From contig JAQWGK010000037.1 of NCBI GenBank assembly GCA_029238255.1, forward strand, positions 1 to 38,621: 38,621 nucleotides of DNA, read 5' to 3'. Positions 1 to 7,377 of the stretch are shown in pieces (positions within the stretch are counted from its first letter, which is position 1; every line of letters starts with the position of its first letter). A program made the position numbers and the translations under genes. The notes below the pieces were generated by a model, which ran no database searches, was not told the origin of the DNA, and was given only the letters and a program-made list of their open reading frames with translations. Origin of the DNA: Porticoccaceae bacterium (GTDB lineage Bacteria; Pseudomonadota; Gammaproteobacteria; Pseudomonadales; Porticoccaceae).

Positions 1-231
1 ACTCAGGAAGAAGAGTTTAGCCTCGAGTTACGCACCCGCGATCGCGAGCGCAAGCTGATCAAGAAGATTGATAAAACACTTGTCCGTGTTGAAGAAGACG
101 ATTACGGATTCTGTGACCAGTGCGGTGTAGATATCGGCATCCGCAGACTTGAAGCTCGCCCTACTGCTGATCTGTGCGTCGACTGTAAAACCCTCGACGA
201 AATCAAAGAAAAACAGATTACTGGCGGCTAA
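1..231 (+). CDS. dksA: RNA polymerase-binding transcription factor DksA, C-terminal part (5' end outside window)
   Basis: The window opens in frame inside this gene; the last 76 codons and the TAA stop are present. DksA binds the secondary channel of RNA polymerase and, with ppGpp, retunes transcription of stable RNA and amino-acid genes. The visible part holds the end of the coiled-coil region (Glu/Arg/Lys-rich, ending near RVEEDDYG) and the zinc finger C-x2-C ... C-x2-C, seen as FCDQCG and LCVDCK, followed by the short C-terminal helix DEIKEKQI. All four cysteines are kept, so this is the classical zinc-binding form, not the Cys-poor paralogue (DksA2). A strong terminator follows at once. 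The neighbour gluQ is the usual partner in gammaproteobacteria. Confidence 0.95.
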   Translation, partial: TQEEEFSLELRTRDRERKLIKKIDKTLVRVEEDDYGFCDQCGVDIGIRRLEARPTADLCVDCKTLDEIKEKQITGG

Positions 232-232
232 C

Positions 233-268
233 AAAATAGCCTCGCTAATAGCGAGGCTATTTTATTTT
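233..268 (+). terminator. Rho-independent terminator of dksA
   Basis: A perfect 13-bp stem (233-245 pairing with 251-263) with a 5-base loop TAATA begins two bases after the dksA stop. The core GCCTCGC/GCGAGGC is GC-rich, and the flanks are an A-run on the 5' side and a T-rich run (TATTTTATTTT) on the 3' side. The A-run could also make it work on the minus strand. It separates dksA from gluQ. Confidence 0.92.
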
Positions 269-296
269 GGGCAGCAAACATCTGGTAAAAACAGCC

Positions 297-1223
297 ATGA
301 CAAACGCAAAGTATATTGGACGGTTTGCCCCTTCGCCGACTGGAACACTACACTTTGGCTCGTTGGTCTGCGCGCTCGCCAGCTTTCTCGATGCCCGCCA
401 TCAGTCTGGTCGCTGGCTGCTTAGAATCGAAGATATTGACCCCCCTCGTGAAATCGCTGGTTCAACCACAACCATCCTGCGTCAGCTTTCTGACCACGGC
501 CTGAGCTGGGATGGAGAAATTCTCTATCAAAGCACCCGCACTGAAGCCTACAGAGAGGCCATAGCCGCACTGCAAAGCGCCGATATAGCCTACAACTGCG
601 ACTGCCCCCGCCAGCGATTAACGGCACTGGGCGGTATCTATGACGGTCACTGTCGACAGCGCAAAGTGATTGAAAAACCGGCAATTCGCCTGCAGGTTCC
701 TACTGAATCAGGAGCTAGGGAATCAGAAGCCACCATCAGATTTGATGATCTGATTATGGGGCATTACATCCAAAACCTCTGCTCCGAAATCGGCGACTTT
801 ATTATCCAGCGCCGCGATCTCCTTTTTTCCTATCAGCTCGCGGTAGCGGTGGATGACCAGTTTCAAAATATTAGCCATATTATTCGTGGCGTGGATTTAA
901 TTTATTCCACACCGCGACAGATCTATCTGCAAAAATGCCTGACATCTCTGTCCGGAGATAAACCTCCAACACTCACTTATGGTCACCTACCCATGGCGAT
1001 CAATGCAGAGGGTCAAAAGCTCAGCAAACAAAACCATGCCGCTGCGCTGGAAGTGGGAAAAGAATCGCAAAATCTATGGCTAGCGCTGCAGTGGCTTGGA
1101 CAGCAGCCGCCAGATCAATTAAAAAATGAACCTATAAATCGAATACTCGATTGGGCAATAGACAACTGGTCAATCAGCCGTATTTCAAAACAGCTATCTA
1201 TCCCTGCGCCAGACCAATACTAA
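297..1223 (+). CDS. gluQ: Glutamyl-Q tRNA(Asp) synthetase
   Basis: GluQ-RS activates glutamate and transfers it onto queuosine at the wobble base of tRNA-Asp. It is a truncated GluRS catalytic domain without the anticodon-binding domain, and the 308-residue length fits that. Seen: the class I signature region GRFAPSPTGTLHFGSL (residues 8-23), a zinc site with Cys101, Cys103, Tyr115 and Cys119, and a KLSKQ version of the KMSKS loop (Lys241-Lys244). I start at the ATG at 297; an in-frame TTG at 267 lies in the T-run of the dksA terminator and is unlikely. No strong Shine-Dalgarno is visible. The dksA-gluQ order is typical of gammaproteobacteria. Confidence 0.93.
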   Translation: MTNAKYIGRFAPSPTGTLHFGSLVCALASFLDARHQSGRWLLRIEDIDPPREIAGSTTTILRQLSDHGLSWDGEILYQSTRTEAYREAIAALQSADIAYNCDCPRQRLTALGGIYDGHCRQRKVIEKPAIRLQVPTESGARESEATIRFDDLIMGHYIQNLCSEIGDFIIQRRDLLFSYQLAVAVDDQFQNISHIIRGVDLIYSTPRQIYLQKCLTSLSGDKPPTLTYGHLPMAINAEGQKLSKQNHAAALEVGKESQNLWLALQWLGQQPPDQLKNEPINRILDWAIDNWSISRISKQLSIPAPDQY

Positions 1224-1321
1224 CAACTCCGCTGTGCTGTAGATCAGGTTTGCTTTGCCGCTTCAGCTTGAATACCATCAATAGCTTGAACAGCCATAAC
1301 TATTAACCGACGAGCTTGCAG

Positions 1322-1498
1322 ATGCTTAACTACCGACTGGTTGCAGTTCTAATTTTTCTTAGCAGTGTCGTCATACCTCTGGCTTCCAAATGGGCTATTG
1401 AGCCCCAAGGCAATTGGTTTAGACCCTTTGTTGTCTGGGCGATAGTGGTGTTCGCCGCATATATCTTGCAGCGCCACAGGAACACCAATGAGTCTTGA
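1322..1498 (+). CDS. Short membrane protein overlapping the sensor-kinase start
   Basis: A 58-residue frame from the ATG at 1322 to TGA at 1498. It has two hydrophobic stretches (about residues 5-21 and 35-50) and a polar C-terminus, so it is probably a small inner-membrane protein with two helices. Its last 11 bases overlap the ATG of the kinase gene in another frame, a layout suggesting translational coupling. In Pseudomonas a short ORF called cbrX (from memory) sits in the same place before cbrA; I cannot show homology by sequence. An in-frame TTG at 1316 is an alternative start. A purine-rich stretch GACGAG lies about 8-13 bases upstream. Function unknown. Confidence 0.62.
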   Translation: MLNYRLVAVLIFLSSVVIPLASKWAIEPQGNWFRPFVVWAIVVFAAYILQRHRNTNES

Positions 1499-4343
1499 TA
1501 TAGCCACCGCTGCGGCCGGTTTTATTTTCCTCGGGATACTCTGCGCCTACCTGCTAGCAAAATATGGGGGCAGAGCCAGTCACAGTCTAATTTTGGTACT
1601 GGCACTCTTTGCCGGCAGTGGCTCACTGCTGGCCACCGGCACCATTGAGATGGCCGGGCGCTATGGTTACAGCACCCTGCTGGCACTCTTTGCCTTTACC
1701 ATGGTGTTTATTTTTTCGCCGCTAATTTTCTATCCGATCCGCAGGCTCAGTGCGATTATTCGCTTTGCCTCTCTGGTGGATTTTTTAACATTCAGGTTCA
1801 GGGGAAAGACTGTTGCCACCGTTGCCTGCAGTGGCCTGATAATCGCCACCCTGCCACTATTTCTGGCTCAGCTACTGGCTCTTGAATCAGTCCATAACTT
1901 TCTTTTTGATAGCAACAAAATACTATTTTGGCTGTTTTTGGTGGTGGTCATCATCACTATTAACTGGCGCACTATTGAACTTAGCCCGGTGCAAAATCTG
2001 CGCTGGATGATGGCTGCTGCTGGACTTCTGCTGCTGCCTGCTCTGGGACTGGCCGCACTGGTTTCGGTGCAGTCAATCTTTGGCAGTATCGGAGAGATGA
2101 ACAGCTGGGTCGTGGATAGTGGGCAACGGTTTATCGTTCAGCGTATGGATTCATCCTACAGCCTGTTTATTATTTTCCTCGCCGCGAGTTTTGCCCTGCC
2201 GGTTAATTTCACCATTGTGATCTCCGAGCATATTTCCAACCGTCAGGCCGGCATTACCGTTTGGGCATACCCCTTACTTATGCTGCTCGCGAGCATCCCT
2301 GTATTTCCCCTGTTGTGGTCTGGTATCGCGGTGCAATCCGCATCGCCACTGCAGGACTACCTATTTGCTCTTCCTGCACTTACGGAACATCCAATCATTG
2401 CCGGACTGGGTGCGGCGAGTATTATTCTCATCGCCATTGCCCTGCTCTGTAGCATGTCGACCATGCTGGCAAAAATGGTTCTCAATAGTTTTGTTCTACC
2501 CGACAAGCTTTTCCAGAATCAGCCGCGACTGACCCGCTGGATAAACCTTCGCCTGCTATTGGCTTCATCGGCAATACTACTGAGCGCAGTTATGCTCAGT
2601 CAGGTAGTTAAAGAGAACAGTATTACCGATTTATATCTGGTGGGCTTTGCCGGACTGGCGCAGCTTACCCCGGGAATGTTGGCTTCTATTTATCTGCCCA
2701 AAGCCAATCGTCGGGGATTTATTATCGGTCTGATCGGCGGGCTATCAGTATGGTTGGTCGGACTGGCGATACCCCTTTTTAGCGGTGACTGGCAATGGCA
2801 GGTGCCGAGCACGGCGATTACTTTAACCTTTGGTATGGAGAGTTGGGATACCTGGGCCTTCGAAGCACTGATGGTCAATATCGCTCTGTTCACACTTTTT
2901 TCAGCGTTTTCGAAAATGGATGCCGAAGAGAAATTATTTGCCAAACTATGCATGGTCGACAATATCTATATCCCCGCGCGGGTCCAACTCAGTCACGGTT
3001 CTGTCGAAGAGATGACCCAAAGCCTGCGCAACTCTCTCGGCGATGAAGCTGATCGAGAGATCGAGCGCGCGCTGAGCGCACTTGAAATGGATAACAGTGA
3101 AACCAGACCTGCAGCCTTAAGAAAAATTCGCGACTCTCTCAACTCTTCCCTGACTCTGCGTTTTGGCGTACTCGCCGCCTATCGGATTATGGAAGAGTCG
3201 ATTCCGCTAGCCCCTAAGGCAGCGCAAGAGTCCGATGATATTGACCTTATCGAATCGGTTTTAGCGATCCACAGCGACCGCCTGACCGGTATTGCCAGTG
3301 AGCTCAATAAACTGCGTATTCACCATCGCGAGATTATCGACAATCTGCCTACGGGTCTGGTCGCTCTGGGTCAGGACGGAGAGATCCTTAAATGGAACAG
3401 CAGTATGGAGACATACACAGGGCTTTCTGAATCCGATGCCAGAGGTGCACAGATCAGTGATCTGCCCGACCCATGGCAGTCGGTTATCAGTGAGTTTCTC
3501 GATAGCAACCAGAGCAGCAGTGAAAATATGCGCGTCGAAACGGAGGGCAATGCACGCTGGTTTAGCCTGCAGAAGTCGGCGGATCAAAGTACTGACAACG
3601 ATTCGATTCTGCTGATCGAAGAGAGCACAAATTCAGTGCTGCTAACCCAGAACTATATCAATAATGAACGCCTTGCTTCAGTGGGTCGTCTCGCCGCTGG
3701 TGTGGCTCATGAGATAGGTAATCCAGTCACCGGTATCGCCTGTATTGCGCAGAATCTGCAACATGAAACTGAAGCGGGTGAAATTCAGAAATCTGCTGAT
3801 CAAATCCTCTCGCAAACCAATCGCATCAATCTAATTGTTCAATCGCTGATTAATTTTTCTCGCGGTGAACGAAGCCTGCAAAATAACTCCCAGCCGGTCA
3901 ATGTGCGCGAGGCAGCAGACGAGGCGATCCAACTGCTGAGTCTCAGCAACCAACAGGTTAAACAACAATTTATCTGCACCCTCAGTGCCGACCTGCATAT
4001 TCTCGGGGACCACCATCAACTGGTGCAGGTGCTGCTCAATCTATTGAGCAATGCCCGTGATGCCTCCAACGAGGGAAGCCCGGTTACTGTCAGCGGTGAA
4101 CTTCAGGATCAAAAGCTGAGCATAATGGTTAGTGATAGCGGCAGTGGTATTGACGATGATATTCAAGACCGGCTGTTTGAGCCCTTTGTCACTTCAAAGC
4201 AGCCGGGAGAGGGAACCGGTCTCGGTCTGTGGATTGTCTTTAGTCTGGTTAAAAATCTCGGCGGTGAGATCAATCTGATCAGTCCTGCGATTAACAGTGA
4301 TCGCGGTACCACTGCACAGTTGCACTTTACTCTTTACAAGTAG
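1488..4343 (+). CDS. cbrA: CbrA-type sensor histidine kinase with sodium/solute symporter N-terminal domain
   Basis: A 951-residue hybrid. Residues 1 to about 480 are a multi-pass membrane domain of the sodium:solute symporter (SLC5) type. A soluble helical linker follows (about 490-600, STAC-like), then a PAS domain (about 620-715, starting near EIIDNLPTGLVAL). The kinase core has the H-box AAGVAHEIGNP with phospho-acceptor His741, an N-box around Asn855 (NLLSNARDAS), G1 DSGSGID with Asp883, and the F/G2 run FVTSKQPGEGTGLGLWI. In Pseudomonas CbrA controls carbon/nitrogen balance and use of amino acids such as histidine; the neighbours gluQ upstream and pcnB-folK-panB downstream match that locus. 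The start is the ATG inside the preceding short ORF. A 103-base gap separates it from the regulator. Whether the symporter part transports anything cannot be judged here. Confidence 0.88.
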   Translation: MSLDIATAAAGFIFLGILCAYLLAKYGGRASHSLILVLALFAGSGSLLATGTIEMAGRYGYSTLLALFAFTMVFIFSPLIFYPIRRLSAIIRFASLVDFLTFRFRGKTVATVACSGLIIATLPLFLAQLLALESVHNFLFDSNKILFWLFLVVVIITINWRTIELSPVQNLRWMMAAAGLLLLPALGLAALVSVQSIFGSIGEMNSWVVDSGQRFIVQRMDSSYSLFIIFLAASFALPVNFTIVISEHISNRQAGITVWAYPLLMLLASIPVFPLLWSGIAVQSASPLQDYLFALPALTEHPIIAGLGAASIILIAIALLCSMSTMLAKMVLNSFVLPDKLFQNQPRLTRWINLRLLLASSAILLSAVMLSQVVKENSITDLYLVGFAGLAQLTPGMLASIYLPKANRRGFIIGLIGGLSVWLVGLAIPLFSGDWQWQVPSTAITLTFGMESWDTWAFEALMVNIALFTLFSAFSKMDAEEKLFAKLCMVDNIYIPARVQLSHGSVEEMTQSLRNSLGDEADREIERALSALEMDNSETRPAALRKIRDSLNSSLTLRFGVLAAYRIMEESIPLAPKAAQESDDIDLIESVLAIHSDRLTGIASELNKLRIHHREIIDNLPTGLVALGQDGEILKWNSSMETYTGLSESDARGAQISDLPDPWQSVISEFLDSNQSSSENMRVETEGNARWFSLQKSADQSTDNDSILLIEESTNSVLLTQNYINNERLASVGRLAAGVAHEIGNPVTGIACIAQNLQHETEAGEIQKSADQILSQTNRINLIVQSLINFSRGERSLQNNSQPVNVREAADEAIQLLSLSNQQVKQQFICTLSADLHILGDHHQLVQVLLNLLSNARDASNEGSPVTVSGELQDQKLSIMVSDSGSGIDDDIQDRLFEPFVTSKQPGEGTGLGLWIVFSLVKNLGGEINLISPAINSDRGTTAQLHFTLYK

Positions 4344-4446
4344 CCATGCCATTCACAATTACCCATACTACCCAGTATGCAGCGCTTGTTTCCAAACCGC
4401 TTCAGAGTAACAATAGTATTTACCAACCCTCTGTTACAGACCCGTT

Positions 4447-5004
4447 ATGACTAAAACCAGTATCAAACACCATATTCTGATTGTTGAAGATGAAGAGATA
4501 ATTCGCAGCTCGCTGCGCAAATTACTCGAGCGACATGATTATCTGGTTAGCGATGCGGTGAGTATCAAGTCAGCCCGCGAGCTATTTGATTTTTCCGACT
4601 TCTCTCTGATTATCAGCGACCTGCGATTACCGGGACAGTCCGGCACCGATCTTATTGAACTGGCCAAGCCGGTACCGGTATTAATTATGACCAGCTATGC
4701 GAGCCTTCGGTCTGCGGTTGAAACCATGCGTCAGGGAGCGGTGGATTATATTTCCAAACCTTTTGACCACGATGAAATAATGGTCTCGGTAAAACGTATT
4801 ATCGATGCCCCTAAAAAGGTCATTGAAGTTTCTGCCGGTCTCTCTCTGGAAGACTATTTCACCAGATTTGTGCTCGAAAATCAGGAGCATATGAACGAGA
4901 CGGATCTGGCTAAAAAGCTAGGTATTAGCCGTAAAAGTCTATGGCAACGGCGCAATAAATTGGGCATCAATCGCAAGAAGGCCAGCGAAGATTCAACAGA
5001 TTAA
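4447..5004 (+). CDS. Response regulator, receiver plus Fis-type HTH, lacking AAA+ domain (CbrB position)
   Basis: A 185-residue regulator, presumed partner of the kinase just upstream. The receiver domain (about 8-120) has acidic residues Glu14-Asp15, phospho-acceptor Asp58 (LIISDLRLPG), Thr82 (IMTSY) and Lys104 (ISKPFD). A Fis-like DNA-binding helix-turn-helix follows almost directly (about 130-178), with recognition helix ISRKSLWQRRNKLGI, the type found at the C-terminus of NtrC-family activators. In Pseudomonas the gene here is cbrB, a full NtrC-family protein of roughly 480 residues with a central AAA+ sigma-54-activating domain. That domain, including any GAFTGA motif, is missing. The architecture resembles ActR/PrrA/RegA regulators, so it could be one of those or a CbrB that lost its middle. 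No clear ribosome binding site is visible. Confidence 0.87.
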   Translation: MTKTSIKHHILIVEDEEIIRSSLRKLLERHDYLVSDAVSIKSARELFDFSDFSLIISDLRLPGQSGTDLIELAKPVPVLIMTSYASLRSAVETMRQGAVDYISKPFDHDEIMVSVKRIIDAPKKVIEVSAGLSLEDYFTRFVLENQEHMNETDLAKKLGISRKSLWQRRNKLGINRKKASEDSTD

Positions 5005-5058
5005 TCTCTATACTGACGTCCATAATCTAACGCGACAGTTCTCAAATAAATCTAAAGC

Positions 5059-5074
5059 TGCCATATTTATTGCA
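5059..5074 (+). promoter_or_regulatory. Near-match to a sigma-54 promoter (possibly decayed)
   Basis: TGCCATA, four bases, then TTGCA: spacing and the -12 element fit the sigma-54 consensus (TGGCACG-N4-TTGCA), but the key -24 GG is GC here. A start would fall near 5085. It lies where a sigma-54 promoter drives crcZ in Pseudomonas. The match may be chance or a relic; see findings. Confidence 0.22.
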
Positions 5075-5103
5075 ATAAACCTGAAATAAGTGAATATTTC
5101 CCC

Positions 5104-5131
5104 TTGTATGCTGGTGTTATTTGGATACAAT
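5104..5131 (+). promoter_or_regulatory. Candidate sigma-70 promoter for the intergenic small RNA
   Basis: The -10 box TACAAT (5126-5131) matches five of six consensus bases; a weak -35 TTGTAT (5104-5109) lies 16 bases upstream. A transcript would begin near 5138, immediately before the first hairpin of the candidate RNA. Confidence 0.4.
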
Positions 5132-5159
5132 CAGGGAATCAGAACCAGCGGGTTCTGGT

Positions 5160-5191
5160 TATAATAATAATAAAAAATAATAATAATAAAA
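5160..5191 (+). repeat. AAT trinucleotide tract in two blocks
   Basis: Two blocks of AAT/ATA repeats (about 5160-5173 and 5178-5189) separated by an A-run. AATAATAA occurs in overlapping copies at 5163, 5166, 5179 and 5182. As a simple repeat it could change length by slippage, altering the number of motifs. Confidence 0.9.
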
Positions 5192-5264
5192 TCCGGATGG
5201 ATACGAAAGGAGCTTTCTACGGCCTTTAGCTTTAGGTTAATTACAGCCGCAGAAACACTTAGGG

Positions 5265-5291
5265 GGGGCTGTCTTAGGACACCCCTTATTT
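5265..5291 (+). terminator. Terminator-like hairpin ending the candidate small RNA
   Basis: GGGG-(bulged C)-TGTC, loop TTAG, GACA-CCCC, then TTATTT. Extra Gs on the 5' side can pair G-U with the first Ts. The downstream run is broken by an A, so termination may be partial and pcnB could be reached by read-through. Confidence 0.55.
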
Positions 5292-5481
5292 ACTTGCAGT
5301 CTTGATCAGGTTGCCCGCAAGTATTATTCGCTGAGACTATTTCCCTGTTGTACGCTTTCATACTAGCTAATTCCTTACTGTCTATTTCATTGCATCAATT
5401 TCTTTATCGGCAAAGACTCCCGCAGATAGATTTCCTCTGTTAAACTCTCGCACTTAATCATTAACAAATCGGCAGCACTTA

Positions 5482-6834
5482 ATGCTGGAACGCATAAGTA
5501 AGTTCTTCAAAAAAGATAAAAATTCAGATTTTTCTGGCGGCTATGTCTTCGGCCCCAGCGAACACTCCCTGTCGCCTGAAATGATCAATCGCGATGCGCG
5601 CAAAATAGTCGATGTACTGCAAAAAGCTGGCCATGAAGCCTATGTGGTCGGCGGCTGTGTTCGCGATCTACTGCTTGGACTAAAACCTAAAGATTTCGAT
5701 GTGGCCACTAGCGCCAAGCCCTGGGAAGTAAAGGCGCTGTTTCGCCGCTCGCGCATTATCGGCCGCCGCTTTCAAATTGTGCACGTGCAGTTCAGCCGTG
5801 AAATTATTGAAGTCACGACCTTTCGCTCTAACGAAAATCAGAGTAATAGCAAAAATCGTCGTCAGCAGACCGACAGCGGAATGCTTACCAGAGACAATGT
5901 TTTTGGCAGCATTGAGGAAGATGCATCGCGTCGCGATCTAACGGTTAATGCACTCTATTACGATCCCAGTGATAACAGCATTCACGATTTCACTCGAGGT
6001 CTCGATGATGTGGATGACCGCATTATTCGAATTATCGGCGATCCTTCAACACGCTTTCGCGAAGATCCAGTGCGCCTGCTTAGAGTCGCCCGCTTCGCAG
6101 CCAAGCTCGACTTCGAAATTGAGCCCAACACAGCCAAACCCATGAGGCATCGAGCTGGTGATCTGCAACAGGTTTCACCGCCACGGCTATTTGATGAAAC
6201 CCTAAAGTTATTTATGAGCGGCAATGGACTGATTACATTTAAGCTGCTGCTCAAATATAAACTCTTCGAGTATATAGTTCCGCAGCTGAACCCTATGCTC
6301 AATGATCAGCAGGGCCAGCCGCTTAAGCTTGTGGGTCAGGCTTTAATCAATACTGATAAGCGCATCCGCAACTCACAGCGCGTGACTCCGGCATTTATTT
6401 ACGCCGCACTGCTCTGGCCTGTGGTTCAGCGACTGGCGAGCAACTATGAAAAGAACGGTAACTCGCCACCCTACGCACTGAGCAAAGCCGCTGGCGATAT
6501 TATTGCCGCTCAGGTTCCGGTTACCGCAATTCCAAAACGTTTTACCATTCCCATGCGCGAGATATGGGATCTGCAGTTGCACCTTAAGCGCCGCGGTGGA
6601 AATCGAGCCAAACGTCTGGCCGAACACCCACGCTTTAGAGCTGCCTATGATTTTATTTTGCTCCGCGAGCAAGCGGGAGAAGATTTAGACGGCCTCGGAG
6701 ACTGGTGGACTCAGTATCAGGATGTTGATGAAGATCAGCGCCAATCTATGGCTGAGGATGTGTTGAATAAGGACAAGAAGCCCAAGCGACGTCGCCGCCG
6801 ACGCAACCAAAGCCCAAAGCCTGACAATGGCTAA
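5482..6834 (+). CDS. pcnB: Poly(A) polymerase I
   Basis: PcnB adds 3' poly(A) tails to RNA and so promotes decay by the degradosome and exonucleases. It is 450 residues, close to the family's usual 450-470. Seen: the nucleotidyltransferase motif GGCVRDLLLG (57-66) with the metal-binding carboxylates DFD (71-73), the RRFQIVHV stretch, and the head-domain motif SRRDLTVNALYY. The C-terminus is strongly basic (KKPKRRRRRR), as usual for RNA binding in PcnB and unlike CCA-adding enzymes. The long gap upstream suggests its own promoter, although I could not pick one. The stop overlaps the folK start by 8 bases, so the two are co-translated. Confidence 0.95.
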   Translation: MLERISKFFKKDKNSDFSGGYVFGPSEHSLSPEMINRDARKIVDVLQKAGHEAYVVGGCVRDLLLGLKPKDFDVATSAKPWEVKALFRRSRIIGRRFQIVHVQFSREIIEVTTFRSNENQSNSKNRRQQTDSGMLTRDNVFGSIEEDASRRDLTVNALYYDPSDNSIHDFTRGLDDVDDRIIRIIGDPSTRFREDPVRLLRVARFAAKLDFEIEPNTAKPMRHRAGDLQQVSPPRLFDETLKLFMSGNGLITFKLLLKYKLFEYIVPQLNPMLNDQQGQPLKLVGQALINTDKRIRNSQRVTPAFIYAALLWPVVQRLASNYEKNGNSPPYALSKAAGDIIAAQVPVTAIPKRFTIPMREIWDLQLHLKRRGGNRAKRLAEHPRFRAAYDFILLREQAGEDLDGLGDWWTQYQDVDEDQRQSMAEDVLNKDKKPKRRRRRRNQSPKPDNG

Positions 6835-7318
6835 GAAAGTGGCTGAGGTCTATATTGGATTGGGCAGCAATATGGATGACCCCCGGGACCAACTCCATCG
6901 CGCTCTGGAAAGCCTTGCCGCAGAACCTTGTATCGATTTAGTCACAGTCTCGGATTTCTATCAAACACCGCCCATTGGTCCCAGTCAGCCCGACTACACC
7001 AATGCCGCGGCGCAGTTGCAGACCAGCCTCTCTCCCGAATCCCTGCTCGACAGACTTCAATTTATAGAGCAGCAGCAGGATAGAGTGCGGACACTGCGCT
7101 GGGGACCGAGAACTCTGGATCTGGATATCCTTCTGTTTGACGATATTATTCAGGATACAGAGCGTCTAACTATCCCCCATCCGCGTATGGCCGAGCGCGC
7201 TTTTGTACTGCTGCCGCTGGCAGGTATTAATCCGAATCTATCCTTGCCTGATGGAAAAACTGTCAGCCAACTATTGGCAAATTGCTCTGTGCAGGGTATT
7301 GTCAAACTGTCCGCATAA
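6827..7318 (+). CDS. folK: 2-amino-4-hydroxy-6-hydroxymethyldihydropteridine pyrophosphokinase
   Basis: HPPK transfers pyrophosphate from ATP to 6-hydroxymethyl-7,8-dihydropterin in folate synthesis. It is 163 residues, the normal length. Seen: the N-terminal YIGLGSNMDDPRDQL, the signature RWGPRTLDLDILLFD with the magnesium-binding DLD pair, and IPHPRMAERAFVLLPL. Its ATG lies inside the end of pcnB (8-base overlap), the same pcnB-folK order as in E. coli and Pseudomonas. Confidence 0.96.
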   Translation: MAKKVAEVYIGLGSNMDDPRDQLHRALESLAAEPCIDLVTVSDFYQTPPIGPSQPDYTNAAAQLQTSLSPESLLDRLQFIEQQQDRVRTLRWGPRTLDLDILLFDDIIQDTERLTIPHPRMAERAFVLLPLAGINPNLSLPDGKTVSQLLANCSVQGIVKLSA

Positions 7319-7377
7319 AAAGTTAAACGGCGGCTTAAAACAGAACTGATTTGTAACCGCTGATTTGGGAGATCAAT

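Larger units (their letters stand above)
5138..5291 (+). ncRNA. Candidate CrcZ-like regulatory RNA between regulator and pcnB
   Basis: About 154 bases with the build of a stand-alone small RNA. A 7-bp hairpin (5140-5146 with 5151-5157, loop AGCG) lies at the 5' end. A single-stranded A-rich stretch (5161-5191) carries two clusters of overlapping AATAATAA. A small hairpin GAAAG/CTTTC follows, and a GC-rich hairpin with a T-rich tail ends at 5291. AAYAAYAA-type A-rich motifs are what Hfq and Crc bind in Pseudomonas, and CrcZ, which sequesters Hfq/Crc there, is encoded at this position between cbrB and pcnB. The rest of the sequence does not look like CrcZ to me, and CrcZ is longer (about 400 bases) with spread motifs. 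The call rests on position, motif and promoter/terminator layout. It could instead be a pcnB leader. Confidence 0.45.

Noticed and set aside
28-234. Open frame on the minus strand across dksA
   Set aside because: Antisense shadow of dksA; no ribosome site and no recognisable protein.
267-296. TTG start ten codons upstream of the gluQ ATG
   Set aside because: It lies in the T-run of the dksA terminator and has no ribosome site; the ATG at 297 fits the family start.
4344-4446. GTAACA...TGTTAC pairing in the kinase-regulator gap as a terminator
   Set aside because: The arms are about 20 bases apart, AT-rich and without a T-run; probably chance.
5112-5126. TGG...GGAT read as a sigma-54 promoter
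   Set aside because: There is no TGC at the -12 position; the segment fits better as the spacer of a sigma-70 promoter.
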